55,523 nucleotides of DNA from Amycolatopsis rhizosphaerae (GCF_007713715.1 NZ_VJWX01000002.1:1-55523), one strand, 5' to 3'; positions 1-9,064 are shown, numbered from the stretch's first letter. Translations and numbers: made by a program. The notes: generated by a model not told the origin, from the letters alone.

Positions 1-589
1 CGATGGACGGGGTCGCGGTGCTGGGGGAGGTCATGGCGACATCGAGCGCGCTGGGATCGAGGGTGCCGTAGGACGCGGGCAGGCCCGAGGCGTGGGTGGA
101 CGACGTGTCCGTCCAGGTATTCATCACGTCGACATTCGCCTGCGCGGCCTTGTTCGCGGCGGCGACCTTGTCCTCGTAATTTGCTTTCGCTGAGCCGAGC
201 GTGACAAAGTTTTCGAGGGTGGACGGCGCCTCGGGGATTGCCGGCACCGGCTGGACCTTGTTTTTCGTGTCGTAGAACGCCTGGGACTGGTTCGCGATCA
301 TCGCCGACGCGATGGACATGTGGGAGGCCGCGTCGGCGTGCGCGATCGCGAGCGGCCCGGCGCTCCGTTGTGCGGCATCCCCGGCCGCGCCGGTCCAGCC
401 CTCCTCCATCGAAGAGGCGAGGTGCTTGATCTGGTCGACTCTGTCCTGGTACTGCGACATGACCAGTGACAGTTGAGTGCCCGCCTGCTCGAGCTTCGCC
501 GGGCCTTCCGCGTTCCGGAAATTCTCGTAGATCTGTTGTCCGGACATCGACGACAAGGGGGCGAAGACCTCCGTGAACACGTCACTCAT
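1..589 (-). CDS. WXG/PPE-like ESX (type VII) secretion target, C-terminus beyond window
   Basis: The reading frame opens with ATG at 589 and stays open to base 1, so at least 196 residues are present and the C-terminus is cut off by the window edge. The N-terminal 100 residues look helical, with a Trp-Thr-Gly turn at residues 65-67 preceded by Glu-Glu. This is the helix-turn-helix WxG signature of the ESX secretion-target superfamily. The later part is Ala/Ser/Thr/Pro-rich, as in extended extracellular tails. Its ATG overlaps the TGA of the upstream lipoprotein gene by four bases, so the two are co-translated. I infer a secreted or cell-surface protein exported by a type VII system; the partner and function are unknown. 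No YxxxD/E export signal can be judged because the end is missing. Confidence 0.7.
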   Translation of the reverse strand, partial: MSDVFTEVFAPLSSMSGQQIYENFRNAEGPAKLEQAGTQLSLVMSQYQDRVDQIKHLASSMEEGWTGAAGDAAQRSAGPLAIAHADAASHMSIASAMIANQSQAFYDTKNKVQPVPAIPEAPSTLENFVTLGSAKANYEDKVAAANKAAQANVDVMNTWTDTSSTHASGLPASYGTLDPSALDVAMTSPSTATPSI

Positions 590-1215
590 TGTGCCCCCTT
601 GACAGTCTCCACCACAGCATTTGCCACTTTGGCCACGGACGAACAGGGATCCTTGCCGGCGGACCCGATGAGCTGCAGATCTATGATGTGAGTCGCGTCG
701 ACGCCAAGCGCCAGTTGGCAGCGACCAGTCCGTCGGTCATCTCTGATCGAGGCGTACGCAGCGGGGTAGCCATCGATCGTGGTCGCCTCGAAGTAGCCAT
801 CCTTGAACCAGCCTGTCGGGTTCAGGTCATAGAGGTTTTGCAGACCGTTCTTGCTGTCCGGGACAAGATAAGAAACCGATACCGAATAGTCGAGGTTCGG
901 GCCGTACTTCCAGGTACACATCTTGTCGTTGCCGGTCGGGCTTGACGTGCCTTGCGGGTTGATGGTCAGGTCGCTGGCCTGCTGTGCAGCGATGCTGAGG
1001 CACGGATCGGCCGCGAACCTGGACACGTCCAGGAGTTTGGGGATTGTGGGCATCTTGTTCGCGCCGTTGCCGACCGTGCTGGAGATCGAGGTTCCGGGCG
1101 CGGTTGTGCCAGTGGCCGGGCTGGGATTGCCGTCGCTGGGCTGCGTGCACCCGCTTGCCGTCAGCATCGCCAGGCAGGCGAGCGCCGCGGTGATGCCGGT
1201 CTTTCCTTTGAGCAC
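586..1215 (-). CDS. DUF3558-type lipoprotein
   Basis: A 209-residue protein with a lipoprotein signal peptide: short basic start, hydrophobic stretch, and the lipobox L-T-A-S-G-C with Cys23 as the predicted lipidation site. A Ser/Thr/Pro-rich linker follows, then a compact domain containing conserved Cys residues (near DPCLS, MCTWK, GRCQL and DPCSS) typical of DUF3558 lipoproteins of Pseudonocardiaceae. It probably sits on the outer face of the membrane. The start is GTG at 1215, preceded by an AGGAG-like ribosome site. It lies in a three-gene minus-strand operon between a hypothetical gene and the WXG protein, which suggests a role in assembling or presenting that ESX substrate. That role is inference; DUF3558 has no established activity. 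Confidence 0.75.
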   Translation of the reverse strand: MLKGKTGITAALACLAMLTASGCTQPSDGNPSPATGTTAPGTSISSTVGNGANKMPTIPKLLDVSRFAADPCLSIAAQQASDLTINPQGTSSPTGNDKMCTWKYGPNLDYSVSVSYLVPDSKNGLQNLYDLNPTGWFKDGYFEATTIDGYPAAYASIRDDRRTGRCQLALGVDATHIIDLQLIGSAGKDPCSSVAKVANAVVETVKGAQ

Positions 1216-1231
1216 TGTTCTCCTCTTCCGG

Positions 1232-1762
1232 TCAGAGCGCGCTGCCGTCCGTCTTGGGGGCTCCGCTGTTCAGGCCCTTGCCGGTGTCCTCGTCCTGCTG
1301 GACGTAAGTACCGTTCGCCTTGCGAAGCGCATAAACGTAGGCCTGACAGTACTGTTGCATCGCCTGGTTCTGATCAATCGCCGCAACAATCGACTTTCTT
1401 GTGGCCTCGGCGTTCCGGGTTGCCGGATGATCTGGCGACGGTGGCCACGCCTTGAGAGCGGCATCTTTCAGGTTGCGTTCGTCGTCTCGAAGAACGTCGC
1501 GGAGCTTCTCCCACTCCGTGATCAGGTCGGCAATCTTCTCGGGGCTGAAGTGGTAGCCGCCGGAGCCGGGTGTGGCGGTCGCGACCTGTTGCGCGCCGGT
1601 CGGGGCCAGCCCGACGGACTGGGTCTGGATCTCGGCGTTCAGGCGATCTATGGCGATCTGGGTGTCGATCGCCTGCTCGGCGGCCGAAGGTGGAGCAACG
1701 GTCGACGGATCGACGTGACCGTCGAGCACTCCCTGGATCTGACTGCTTCCCTCACCGGCCAT
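1232..1762 (-). CDS. Hypothetical ESX-associated protein
   Basis: A 176-residue soluble protein starting at ATG 1762, with no signal peptide or membrane segment. The middle (about residues 70-150) is rich in charged and Ala residues and looks like two or three amphipathic helices, which resembles WXG-family bundles but lacks a clear WxG turn. The N-terminal 65 residues are Ala/Gln/Pro-rich and probably disordered. It is the first gene of the operon with the DUF3558 lipoprotein (16 nt downstream) and the WXG protein. By position it could be a cytoplasmic partner or second secreted substrate of the same system. I do not recognise a named family. Confidence 0.6.
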   Translation of the reverse strand: MAGEGSSQIQGVLDGHVDPSTVAPPSAAEQAIDTQIAIDRLNAEIQTQSVGLAPTGAQQVATATPGSGGYHFSPEKIADLITEWEKLRDVLRDDERNLKDAALKAWPPSPDHPATRNAEATRKSIVAAIDQNQAMQQYCQAYVYALRKANGTYVQQDEDTGKGLNSGAPKTDGSAL

Positions 1763-1930
1763 GTTCGCTACTCTCCGTAGTTTCTAAGGCACCCTGGGAG
1801 AGCATAGCGAGCCAGGCCGCGGCGGACAGCGGTTTCCGGCAAATCGGCATTATCGTGAGCGTCCGCCGCGCCGCGGGCAAGGGGCGAGGTGCGGGCGTGG
1901 GGGCCGGCGGGCTCACTGCATCAGTGCTTG

Positions 1931-1971
1931 CCGTGCCGGGGCGGGCACTGGGAATCGCCACCCCGGCACGG
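1931..1971 (-). terminator. Hairpin terminator after the pncB-pncA-aldolase operon
   Basis: Perfect 11-bp inverted repeat, CCGTGCCGGGG (1931-1941) and CCCCGGCACGG (1961-1971), with a 19-nt loop. It lies 15 nt beyond the stop codon of the minus-strand aldolase gene. There is no T-run, as is usual for high-GC actinobacterial terminators. Confidence 0.6.
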
Positions 1972-1985
1972 CCGCACGCAGTGGT

Positions 1986-2645
1986 CTAGACGAACTTCCC
2001 CGCGAGGGCCGCCAGTTGCGAGGCGCGCTTGCCCAACTCGTCCAGCCGCCCCCCGATGATCGCGTCGCCGATGACCGGCTCCCCGGCCGCGACCGCGAAC
2101 GCGCCCGCGCCGAGGTAGGACTCCACCTCCGCGAGGGTTACGCCGCCGGTGGGTACCAGCGGGATCTCCGGCAGCGGCACACGCACCGCCTGGATGTAGT
2201 CCGGCCCGCCCAGCGGTGCCACGGGGAACACCTGCACCACCGCGGCGCCGTGACGCCAGGCGGCCTCGATCTCGGTCGGCGTCAGCGCCCCGCACACCAC
2301 CGGCAGCCCGTACTGCTGCGCCCGGTCCAGCACCTCCCGTGAGAAACCCGGCGTGGCAAGGAAATCCGCGCCCACCGCCGCGCATGCGTCCACATCGGAC
2401 ACCGTGCGGACGGCGCCGGCACCGACCATGGTGTCCGGGCCGAGTTCGATCTGCATGACCGAGATCGCGTCCAGCGCACCCGGGGTGGTCAGCGCGGTCT
2501 CGATCACGCGGATGCCCGAGTCGTAGAGCACCTGCGCCACGTCCGGGAAGTAGTCGGTGTCGTCGGCGCGCAGAACCGTGATGACCCTGCTCGCGGCCAG
2601 CCGCTCACGGAACCGGATGTTCTGCTTCTTCAACGTCGCGCGCAT
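1986..2645 (-). CDS. KDPG/KHG aldolase-family protein lacking the Schiff-base lysine
   Basis: A 219-residue TIM-barrel protein of the 2-keto-3-deoxy-6-phosphogluconate / 4-hydroxy-2-oxoglutarate aldolase family, which normally cleaves KDPG to pyruvate and glyceraldehyde-3-phosphate. Family landmarks are visible: VIET with Glu49, GAGAVR (76-81), ATPGF (97-101) and PTGGV (165-169). The motif that should carry the Schiff-base lysine (K-x-F-P-A) reads V-Q-V-F-P-V, so residue 138 is Gln. The start is the ATG at 2645, which overlaps the pncA stop as TGATG; the longer open frame upstream is only the shadow of pncA. It is the last gene of the pncB-pncA operon. Either the chemistry differs, another lysine serves, or it is a non-catalytic relative. 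Family assignment is firm; the activity is doubtful. Confidence 0.75.
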   Translation of the reverse strand: MRATLKKQNIRFRERLAASRVITVLRADDTDYFPDVAQVLYDSGIRVIETALTTPGALDAISVMQIELGPDTMVGAGAVRTVSDVDACAAVGADFLATPGFSREVLDRAQQYGLPVVCGALTPTEIEAAWRHGAAVVQVFPVAPLGGPDYIQAVRVPLPEIPLVPTGGVTLAEVESYLGAGAFAVAAGEPVIGDAIIGGRLDELGKRASQLAALAGKFV

Positions 2646-3214
2646 CAGCCGACCCGAGGGGTTCCGGTGAGGGCCACACCCGCGGCGGACAGTTCCGCCA
2701 GTGCCCGCTCGACGGTGTCCGCGGCGACGCCCGCGGTCAGATCCAGCAACACCCGCACCGAAAAACCGGCGCGCGCGGCGTCCAGTGCGGTCGCCCGCAC
2801 ACAGTGGTCGGTCGCGATGCCCACCACGTCCACGGCGCTCACCTCCCTGGAGCGCAACCATGCTTCGAGCGTCTCACCACTGTCGGTGGCGCCTTCGAAC
2901 CCCGAGTAGCCGTCGCTGTACTGGCCTTTGTCGAACACCGCGGCGAGCGCCGAGGTGTCCAGTGCCGGGTGGAAGTCCGCGCCCGGCGTGCCCGCCACGC
3001 AGTGGCGCGGCCACGAACGCACGAAGTCCGGCTCGTCGCTGAAGTGGTCACCGGGATCGATGTGGTGGTCACGCGTGGCCACCACGTACTCGTACCCGCC
3101 CGCGGTGAGGTACCCGGTGATCTTCTCCGCGGTCGCCGCGCCACCGGCCACGGCGAGGGAACCGCCTTCGCAGAAGTCGTTCTGCACGTCCACCACGATC
3201 AGTGCCTTGCTCAC
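2645..3214 (-). CDS. pncA: Nicotinamidase / pyrazinamidase
   Basis: A 189-residue isochorismatase-fold amidase that hydrolyses nicotinamide to nicotinate for NAD salvage in the cytoplasm. The catalytic triad is present (Asp9, Lys96, Cys138 in GIATDHC), and so are the metal ligands Asp49, His51, His57 and His71. Spacing matches M. tuberculosis PncA almost residue for residue, so the organism would be expected to activate pyrazinamide. The start is GTG 3214, overlapping the pncB stop as GTGA; an in-frame upstream GTG is rejected because it would lie inside pncB. The product feeds directly into PncB, the preceding gene of the same operon. Confidence 0.93.
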   Translation of the reverse strand: MSKALIVVDVQNDFCEGGSLAVAGGAATAEKITGYLTAGGYEYVVATRDHHIDPGDHFSDEPDFVRSWPRHCVAGTPGADFHPALDTSALAAVFDKGQYSDGYSGFEGATDSGETLEAWLRSREVSAVDVVGIATDHCVRATALDAARAGFSVRVLLDLTAGVAADTVERALAELSAAGVALTGTPRVG

Positions 3215-4518
3215 TTCTTCTCCTCGAGGAACACGGTGGGGATCGCGGGTTCGCCGTGGGACAGCTTCAGTCCCTCCCACGGCAGGCTCACCAGGCCGCG
3301 CCGCAGCCGCCGGCGGGCATCATCCAGCGTAGGCAGGTTCTCCACCGGCTGTCCCGCCTTCAGCAGCGGAATCTGCAGGATGCGGTCGTGCGCACCGGGC
3401 TCCGGTGGCGCCGCGGTGGGGAAGACGACCTCCTCGATCGCGGTGCCGGTCGCCTTGTGGCGTCGCAGCGCGCCCTTCTGACCACCCCGGGAAGCCTTGT
3501 TCTCACTGCGTTTCGCCACCGGTCTGCCGTCGACTTCGACCAGTTTGTAGACCATCCCGGCGGTGGGCGCGCCGGATCCGGTGACCACGGAGGTGCCGAC
3601 GCCGTAGGCGTCCACCGGTTCGGCGCGCAGCGCGGCGATCGCGTGCTCGTCGAGATCGCCCGACACCACGATCCGGGTGTCCTTGGCGCCCAAGGCATCG
3701 AGCTGTTCCCGCGCCTTGCGGGCGAGGACCCCGACATCCCCGGAGTCGATGCGGATCGCGCCCAGTTCCGGGCCCGCCACCCGCACCGCCGTTTCGATCC
3801 CCGCCGTGATGTCGTAGGTGTCGACGAGCAACGTGGTGTCCGTGCCCATCTTTTCCACCTGGGCGCGGAAAGCATCCTCTTCGCTGTCGTGCAGCAACAT
3901 GAAGGCGTGCGCGACGGTGCCGCGCGTGGGAATGCCGTACCGCCGCCCCGCCTCCAGGTTGGAGGTGGTCGCGAAGCCGGCCAGATAGGCGGCTCGCGCC
4001 GCGGCCACGGCCGCGTACTCGTGGGTGCGGCGGCTGCCCATCTCGATGATCGGCCTGCCGTGTGCGGCGGCCGACATGCGCGCCGCGGCGGAGGCGATGG
4101 CGCTGTCGTGGTTGAGGATCGACAGGATCAGCGTTTCGAGCACGACGGCTTCCACGAAGCTGGCGCGCACGGTCAGGATGGGCGAGCCGGGGAAGTACAG
4201 CTCACCCTCGGGGTAACCCTCGACGTCGCCGGTGAACTCGTAGTCCGCCAGCCACGAAAGGGTCTGGTCGTCCACCACAGAGGTGGCGGAAAGCTGGGCG
4301 ATTTCCGCATCCGTGAAGCGGAAATCGGCGATCGCGTCGAGCACTCTGCCGGTGCCGGCGACGACGCCGTAACGGCGCCCGTCGGGCAGGCGGCGGGCGA
4401 AGACCTCGAACACGCACGGGCGGTCGCCGGTGCCATCGGAAAGGGCGCTGGCCAGCATGGTGAGCTCGTAGTGGTCGGTGAGCAGTGCCGTGCTACCCGG
4501 CGTCTCGGGGAAAGCCAT
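3211..4518 (-). CDS. pncB: Nicotinate phosphoribosyltransferase
   Basis: A 435-residue enzyme that joins nicotinate to PRPP (ATP-assisted) to give nicotinate mononucleotide in NAD salvage. The N-terminus LLTDHYELTM is the family hallmark. The substrate-binding segments follow in order: GSRRTHEYAAV, RGTVAHAFM, LLVDTYD, IRIDSGDVG and VSGDLDE. The ATG at 4518 is chosen because it fits the family start and has a TAGGCT box seven bases upstream, suggesting a leaderless message. It leads the operon pncB-pncA-aldolase by overlaps and is divergent from clpS, exactly as Rv1330c lies beside Rv1331 in M. tuberculosis. Confidence 0.93.
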   Translation of the reverse strand: MAFPETPGSTALLTDHYELTMLASALSDGTGDRPCVFEVFARRLPDGRRYGVVAGTGRVLDAIADFRFTDAEIAQLSATSVVDDQTLSWLADYEFTGDVEGYPEGELYFPGSPILTVRASFVEAVVLETLILSILNHDSAIASAAARMSAAAHGRPIIEMGSRRTHEYAAVAAARAAYLAGFATTSNLEAGRRYGIPTRGTVAHAFMLLHDSEEDAFRAQVEKMGTDTTLLVDTYDITAGIETAVRVAGPELGAIRIDSGDVGVLARKAREQLDALGAKDTRIVVSGDLDEHAIAALRAEPVDAYGVGTSVVTGSGAPTAGMVYKLVEVDGRPVAKRSENKASRGGQKGALRRHKATGTAIEEVVFPTAAPPEPGAHDRILQIPLLKAGQPVENLPTLDDARRRLRRGLVSLPWEGLKLSHGEPAIPTVFLEEKK

Positions 4519-4525
4519 GGCGATC

Positions 4526-4531
4526 AGCCTA
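4526..4531 (-). promoter_or_regulatory. Putative leaderless -10 box of pncB
   Basis: TAGGCT on the minus strand ends seven nucleotides before the pncB ATG at 4518, so transcription would begin at or next to the start codon. No clear -35 was seen. Confidence 0.45.
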
Positions 4532-4615
4532 TGAGGTAGCCCTAGCGCACCCCGAGTCACCCGAACGGACCGACCACCGATCCACGGCCCCGGAGATCCG
4601 TGACACCATGGACCC

Positions 4616-4915
4616 ATGACCACGCCTGTCTTAGCCGAACAGACGCAGGTTGATCCCACCGGGGCCGAACTCGGTGCCGAGGACAGACCGTGGCAGACCG
4701 TCGTGTGGAACGACCCCGTCAACCTGATGTCCTACGTGACCTACGTCTTCCAGAAGCTGTTCGGGTACACCCGCGACCACGCGACGAAGCTGATGCTGGA
4801 CGTCCACCACAAGGGCAGGGCGATCGTCTCGTCGGGGACAAAGGAAAAGGTCGAAGGTGACGTGACCCGGCTGCACGCGGCCGGCCTGTGGGCGACGATG
4901 GAGCATTCTTCGTGA
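4616..4915 (+). CDS. clpS: ClpS, N-end-rule adaptor of the Clp protease
   Basis: A 99-residue protein with a disordered 25-residue N-terminus followed by the ClpS core. ClpS binds the N-domain of ClpC/ClpA and hands over proteins with destabilising N-terminal residues. The pocket residues are visible as W-N-D-P-V-N (Asn32, Asp33) and His64 in LDVHHKG, and the sequence closely resembles mycobacterial ClpS. The gene overlaps the following DUF2017 gene by GTGA, the conserved actinobacterial pairing (Rv1331-Rv1332). A second, divergent copy of this pair occurs 1.6 kb downstream. Confidence 0.93.
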   Translation: MTTPVLAEQTQVDPTGAELGAEDRPWQTVVWNDPVNLMSYVTYVFQKLFGYTRDHATKLMLDVHHKGRAIVSSGTKEKVEGDVTRLHAAGLWATMEHSS

Positions 4916-5469
4916 AGACCTGGACGCGGCAGGGCGGCCGGCTGCTCGCCGGATTCGAACAGCAGGAGGCGGCCGTGCTGCGCGGGCTGGTCAGCCAGCT
5001 CGAGGACATGCTGCAGGCCCGTGCCGAGGAAGCCCCACAGGATCCCCTGTCCGAACTGACCGGGATCCGCACCGGCCCGTCGGCTTCACCGGACGACCCG
5101 GTGCTGTCACGGCTGCTGCCCGACTACCACCGGCTCGACCCGGACAACCCGACCAAGGAGGATCTCGACTCCGCCGGGGCGTTGCGGTCGCTGCACGAGC
5201 CCGAACTGGTGGACGCGAAGGTCGGGGTCGCCAAAGTGGTGATGCAGACCCTGCCCCGCGACGGCGGGGACGTGCAGCTCACCCTGGAGGAGGCCGACGC
5301 CTGGCTGTCCGCGCTCAACGACGTCCGGCTGGCACTGGGGACCGCGCTGGACGTCACCGAGGACATGCCCGACGAACTGCCCGAGGAAGATCCACGCTCG
5401 CCGCACCTGGGTGTGTACCACTGGCTGACCTGGGTACAGGAGAGCCTCGTCCAGGCGATCACCGCGTGA
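4912..5469 (+). CDS. DUF2017 protein (ClpS-linked)
   Basis: A 185-residue soluble protein of the DUF2017 family, the Rv1332 counterpart. Visible features are [17 protein letters not shown] near the N-terminus, [11 protein letters not shown] in the middle, and the C-terminal helices [12 protein letters not shown] and [10 protein letters not shown]. The start is GTG 4912, overlapping the clpS stop (GTGA), rather than the upstream start inside clpS. Its obligate pairing with clpS suggests a job in Clp-dependent proteolysis, but no activity is established. It also overlaps the next gene by four bases. Confidence 0.85.
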   Translation: MKTWTRQGGRLLAGFEQQEAAVLRGLVSQLEDMLQARAEEAPQDPLSELTGIRTGPSASPDDPVLSRLLPDYHRLDPDNPTKEDLDSAGALRSLHEPELVDAKVGVAKVVMQTLPRDGGDVQLTLEEADAWLSALNDVRLALGTALDVTEDMPDELPEEDPRSPHLGVYHWLTWVQESLVQAITA

Positions 5470-6461
5470 TCACCGACGTACCGGGGGTGCTCGTCGGCCA
5501 CCACCACCGGATCGGACCGGGCTGGGCGACGGGCACCACGGTGGTCCTGACGCCCGAGGGCGCGACGGGCGCCGTGGACCAGCGCGGCGGCGCGCCCGGC
5601 ACCCGGGAAACCAATCTGCTGGAGCCGGAAAACCTCGTGCAGCGGGTGCACGCGATCTGCCTGTCCGGCGGCAGCGCCTACGGGCTGGCCGCGGCGGACG
5701 GGGTCATGCGCTGGCTGTCCGAACGCAACCTGGGGCTGCCGGTGGGGACCGAGCCCCACCAGGTGGTGCCGATCGTGCCGGGCGCGGTGATCTTCGATCT
5801 GCCGCGCGGCGACTGGGGAAACCGGCCCGACGCCTCGTTCGGGTACCGGGCCTGCGAAGCGGCCACGGCCGGCCCGGTGCCGCAGGGCACCGTCGGGGCC
5901 GGCGCCGGTGCTCAGGTCGGTTCCCTCAAGGGCGGGATCGGCACGGCGAGCGAAGTGGTCGACGGGTTCACCGTCGGCGCGCTCGCGGTGGTGAACGCGG
6001 CCGGTGAGGCGGTGCGGTTCGACACCGGCCTGCCCTACGCGGCCGATCACGAGGTGGACGGCGAGTTCGGCGTCACCTGGCCGGACCGGCCGGGCCAGGC
6101 TTCGGCACCCGGCACCGATCTGAACACGACCATCGGTGTGGTCGCGGTGGATGCCGCGTTGTCCAAGGCGGAATGCCGCCGCATCGCCGTGGCCGGGCAG
6201 GACGGTTTGGCGCGGGCGGTCCGCCCCGCGCACACCATGTTCGACGGCGACACCGTGTTCGCACTGGCCACCGGAGCCCGTGAACTGCCCGCCGGACAGG
6301 GACCGTTCGGCGAACGGTCCCGCGCGCTCGCGCTCGACGCGCTCTGCTCCGCCGCGGCACGGGTCTTCGCCCGCGCGATGGTGCACGGACTGCTCAATGC
6401 CGAGCAGGCGGGCGGCGTCCCCGCTTACCGCGATGTGTGGCCGGAGGCGTTGCCCGCGTAA
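5466..6461 (+). CDS. P1 (DmpA/NylC-type) self-cleaving hydrolase
   Basis: A 331-residue member of the peptidase S58/P1 family: L-aminopeptidase/D-esterase, beta-aminopeptidase and nylon-oligomer hydrolase. The family matures by autocleavage that exposes an N-terminal nucleophile. Here the candidate cleavage site is Asn220-Thr221 in D-L-N-T-T-I-G-V-V, as in NylC-type members, with the acidic residues of VAVDA just after. CLSGGSAYGLAAADGV (65-80) is the other strong signature. It is the Rv1333 counterpart, in the same position after clpS-DUF2017, which makes a role in end-stage peptide processing attractive but unproven. The start is GTG 5466 within GTGA. Confidence 0.88.
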   Translation: MITDVPGVLVGHHHRIGPGWATGTTVVLTPEGATGAVDQRGGAPGTRETNLLEPENLVQRVHAICLSGGSAYGLAAADGVMRWLSERNLGLPVGTEPHQVVPIVPGAVIFDLPRGDWGNRPDASFGYRACEAATAGPVPQGTVGAGAGAQVGSLKGGIGTASEVVDGFTVGALAVVNAAGEAVRFDTGLPYAADHEVDGEFGVTWPDRPGQASAPGTDLNTTIGVVAVDAALSKAECRRIAVAGQDGLARAVRPAHTMFDGDTVFALATGARELPAGQGPFGERSRALALDALCSAAARVFARAMVHGLLNAEQAGGVPAYRDVWPEALPA

Positions 6462-6508
6462 CCGGCGCGAGCGGTAACGGCGGGACGCGCAAAAGGGATC
6501 TCATCGCC

Positions 6509-6760
6509 GTGGAAGATGAGCGGCCCTGGGCGGTCGTGGTGCACAACGACGACGTGAACACCCACATCGGGGTGGCTTACGCCGTCCGTGAGGCCTATGG
6601 CCTCCCCGCGGAACGCGGACTGATGCTGGCCGATGACGTGCACAACGCCGGCGAGGCGGAGCTGACCTGGTGCTCCGGCCGGGAACAGGCGGAAGAGACG
6701 GTCCGGCAGCTGCAACTGCTCGGGCTGCGGGCCACCGTGCGCGGAACATCTCGTGGCTGA
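6509..6760 (+). CDS. Second, divergent ClpS-like adaptor
   Basis: An 83-residue protein that is essentially a bare ClpS core. It has V-V-H-N-D-D-V-N (Asn13, Asp14, Asp15), MLADDVHNAG with His45, and a C-terminal RQLQLLGLRATVRG that parallels [11 protein letters not shown] of the first copy. Unlike ClpS1 it keeps the second Asp of the NDD pocket (Pro in ClpS1). It has no N-terminal tail and carries one extra residue before the pocket His, so substrate choice may differ. GTG 6509 is chosen because AAGGGA lies about ten bases upstream and longer starts add unrelated residues. It overlaps the following DUF2017-like gene by eight bases. Confidence 0.78.
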   Translation: MEDERPWAVVVHNDDVNTHIGVAYAVREAYGLPAERGLMLADDVHNAGEAELTWCSGREQAEETVRQLQLLGLRATVRGTSRG

Positions 6761-7241
6761 CTTCGTCAACGCCTGGCCGACCGGTGACGGCGGCGCCACG
6801 ATCGTCATGTCGGACAACGCCGCACTGAGCCTGCGCTCGCTCGTCACCCGGTTGCGCACCGCGCTGGAACCCGGCCGGAAGTCGCTTCCGGATCATCGGC
6901 TGTTCCCGGACGCCTACGCCGGCAAGCGCGAAAGCGAAGACTTCCGCGCTCGCCACGGAGCCGAGATGCGCGCCGAGGTCATCGCGGCGGCCGACCGGGT
7001 GCTGGCCCACTGGGCGGGCGAGCCGCAGGTGACGCTGGACCCTGGCAGGCTGCGGGACTGGTTCCTCGTGATGGGGCATGCGCAGAGCCTGTTCCGCAAG
7101 CCGAACCGCTGGCACCGGCGCCGCCTCGACCGGCTGTTCTCCGACCCTCGTACTGGCGAAGGCATGGAGGTGTTGTGGCTGCAGCGGGTGCAGTACCTGC
7201 TCGCCACGGCCGCGACGGGAACCCCAGCTCCGCCGTGCTGA
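6753..7241 (+). CDS. Divergent DUF2017-like protein
   Basis: A 162-residue soluble protein starting at GTG 6753. By eye it aligns in outline with the DUF2017 protein at 4912-5469: ALSLRSLVTRLRTAL near the N-terminus, PDHRLFPDAY followed by an SEDFR segment, a helix MRAEVIAAADRVL, a VTLDPGRLRDW segment, and the C-terminal LWLQRVQYLL. The gene follows the second ClpS-like gene just as DUF2017 follows clpS, so a whole clpS-DUF2017 pair seems to have been duplicated and then diverged. Homology is inferred from order and pattern, not from a profile search; identity is low. Confidence 0.65.
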   Translation: MADFVNAWPTGDGGATIVMSDNAALSLRSLVTRLRTALEPGRKSLPDHRLFPDAYAGKRESEDFRARHGAEMRAEVIAAADRVLAHWAGEPQVTLDPGRLRDWFLVMGHAQSLFRKPNRWHRRRLDRLFSDPRTGEGMEVLWLQRVQYLLATAATGTPAPPC

Positions 7242-7274
7242 GTCTCACTCTGTGAACACCCTGTGTCCGGCACG

Positions 7275-7280
7275 TAGGAT
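7275..7280 (+). promoter_or_regulatory. Putative leaderless -10 box of mec
   Basis: TAGGAT lies seven bases before the GTG at 7288, with TGTGAA (7251-7256) 18 bp upstream as a weak -35. This would start the mec-cysO-cysM transcript at the start codon. Confidence 0.5.
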
Positions 7281-7287
7281 ATCGCTC

Positions 7288-7728
7288 GTGCTTCGGATCC
7301 GCCGTGAACTGGTTGACGAGATCGTCGCGCACGCGCGCCGGGACCATCCGGACGAGGCGTGCGGGGTGATCGCTGGGCCCGAGGGCACCGACCGGCCCGA
7401 GCGCCACATCCCGATGCTCAACGCCGCGCGCTCCCCGACGTTCTACGAGTTCGACTCCGGTGACCTGCTCAAGCTCTACCGCGAGATGGACGCCAACGGT
7501 GAGGTACCGGTGGTCATCTACCACTCCCACACCGCGACCGAGGCCTACCCCTCGCGGACCGACGTGTCCTACGCCTCCGAGCCGGAGGCGCACTACGTGC
7601 TCGTGTCCACCCGCGACACCGACACCGAGGAGTTCCGCTCCTACCGGATCGTCGACGGCGTGATCACCGAGGAGCCCGTCGAGATCGTGGACGGCACTGT
7701 CGACGGCACTGTCGACACTACGGAATAA
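7288..7728 (+). CDS. mec: Mec, JAMM/MPN+ metalloprotease for CysO-cysteine
   Basis: A 146-residue zinc isopeptidase that releases cysteine from the CysO-cysteine adduct in the CysM pathway of cysteine synthesis. The complete JAMM motif is present: Glu23 in DEACGV, and His79-x-His81, Ser89 and Asp92 in YHSHTATEAYPSRTD. The sequence is very close to M. tuberculosis Rv1334 throughout. GTG 7288 is preferred over earlier in-frame starts because homology begins there and a TAGGAT box precedes it. The C-terminus is longer than in mycobacteria and ends in a small tandem repeat (DGTV twice). Confidence 0.93.
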   Translation: MLRIRRELVDEIVAHARRDHPDEACGVIAGPEGTDRPERHIPMLNAARSPTFYEFDSGDLLKLYREMDANGEVPVVIYHSHTATEAYPSRTDVSYASEPEAHYVLVSTRDTDTEEFRSYRIVDGVITEEPVEIVDGTVDGTVDTTE

Positions 7729-7778
7729 CGCGACCGTTCCCAGCGTCTGCCCTTACAGAAACCAAGCGGAGGTAACCC

Positions 7779-9021
<1,243 letters not shown>

Positions 9022-9064
9022 CGCGCCGGCTGCCCCTCGAACGACGCCAGGACGAGACTGCCGG

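Noticed and set aside
2646-2861. 72-residue N-terminal extension of the KDPG-aldolase-like protein
   Set aside because: Lies wholly inside pncA in another frame and is Arg/Gly-rich; the TGATG-coupled ATG fits the family start.
5124-6386. 420-codon minus-strand open frame opposite the P1 hydrolase
   Set aside because: Antisense shadow; no domain and the plus-strand gene is clear.
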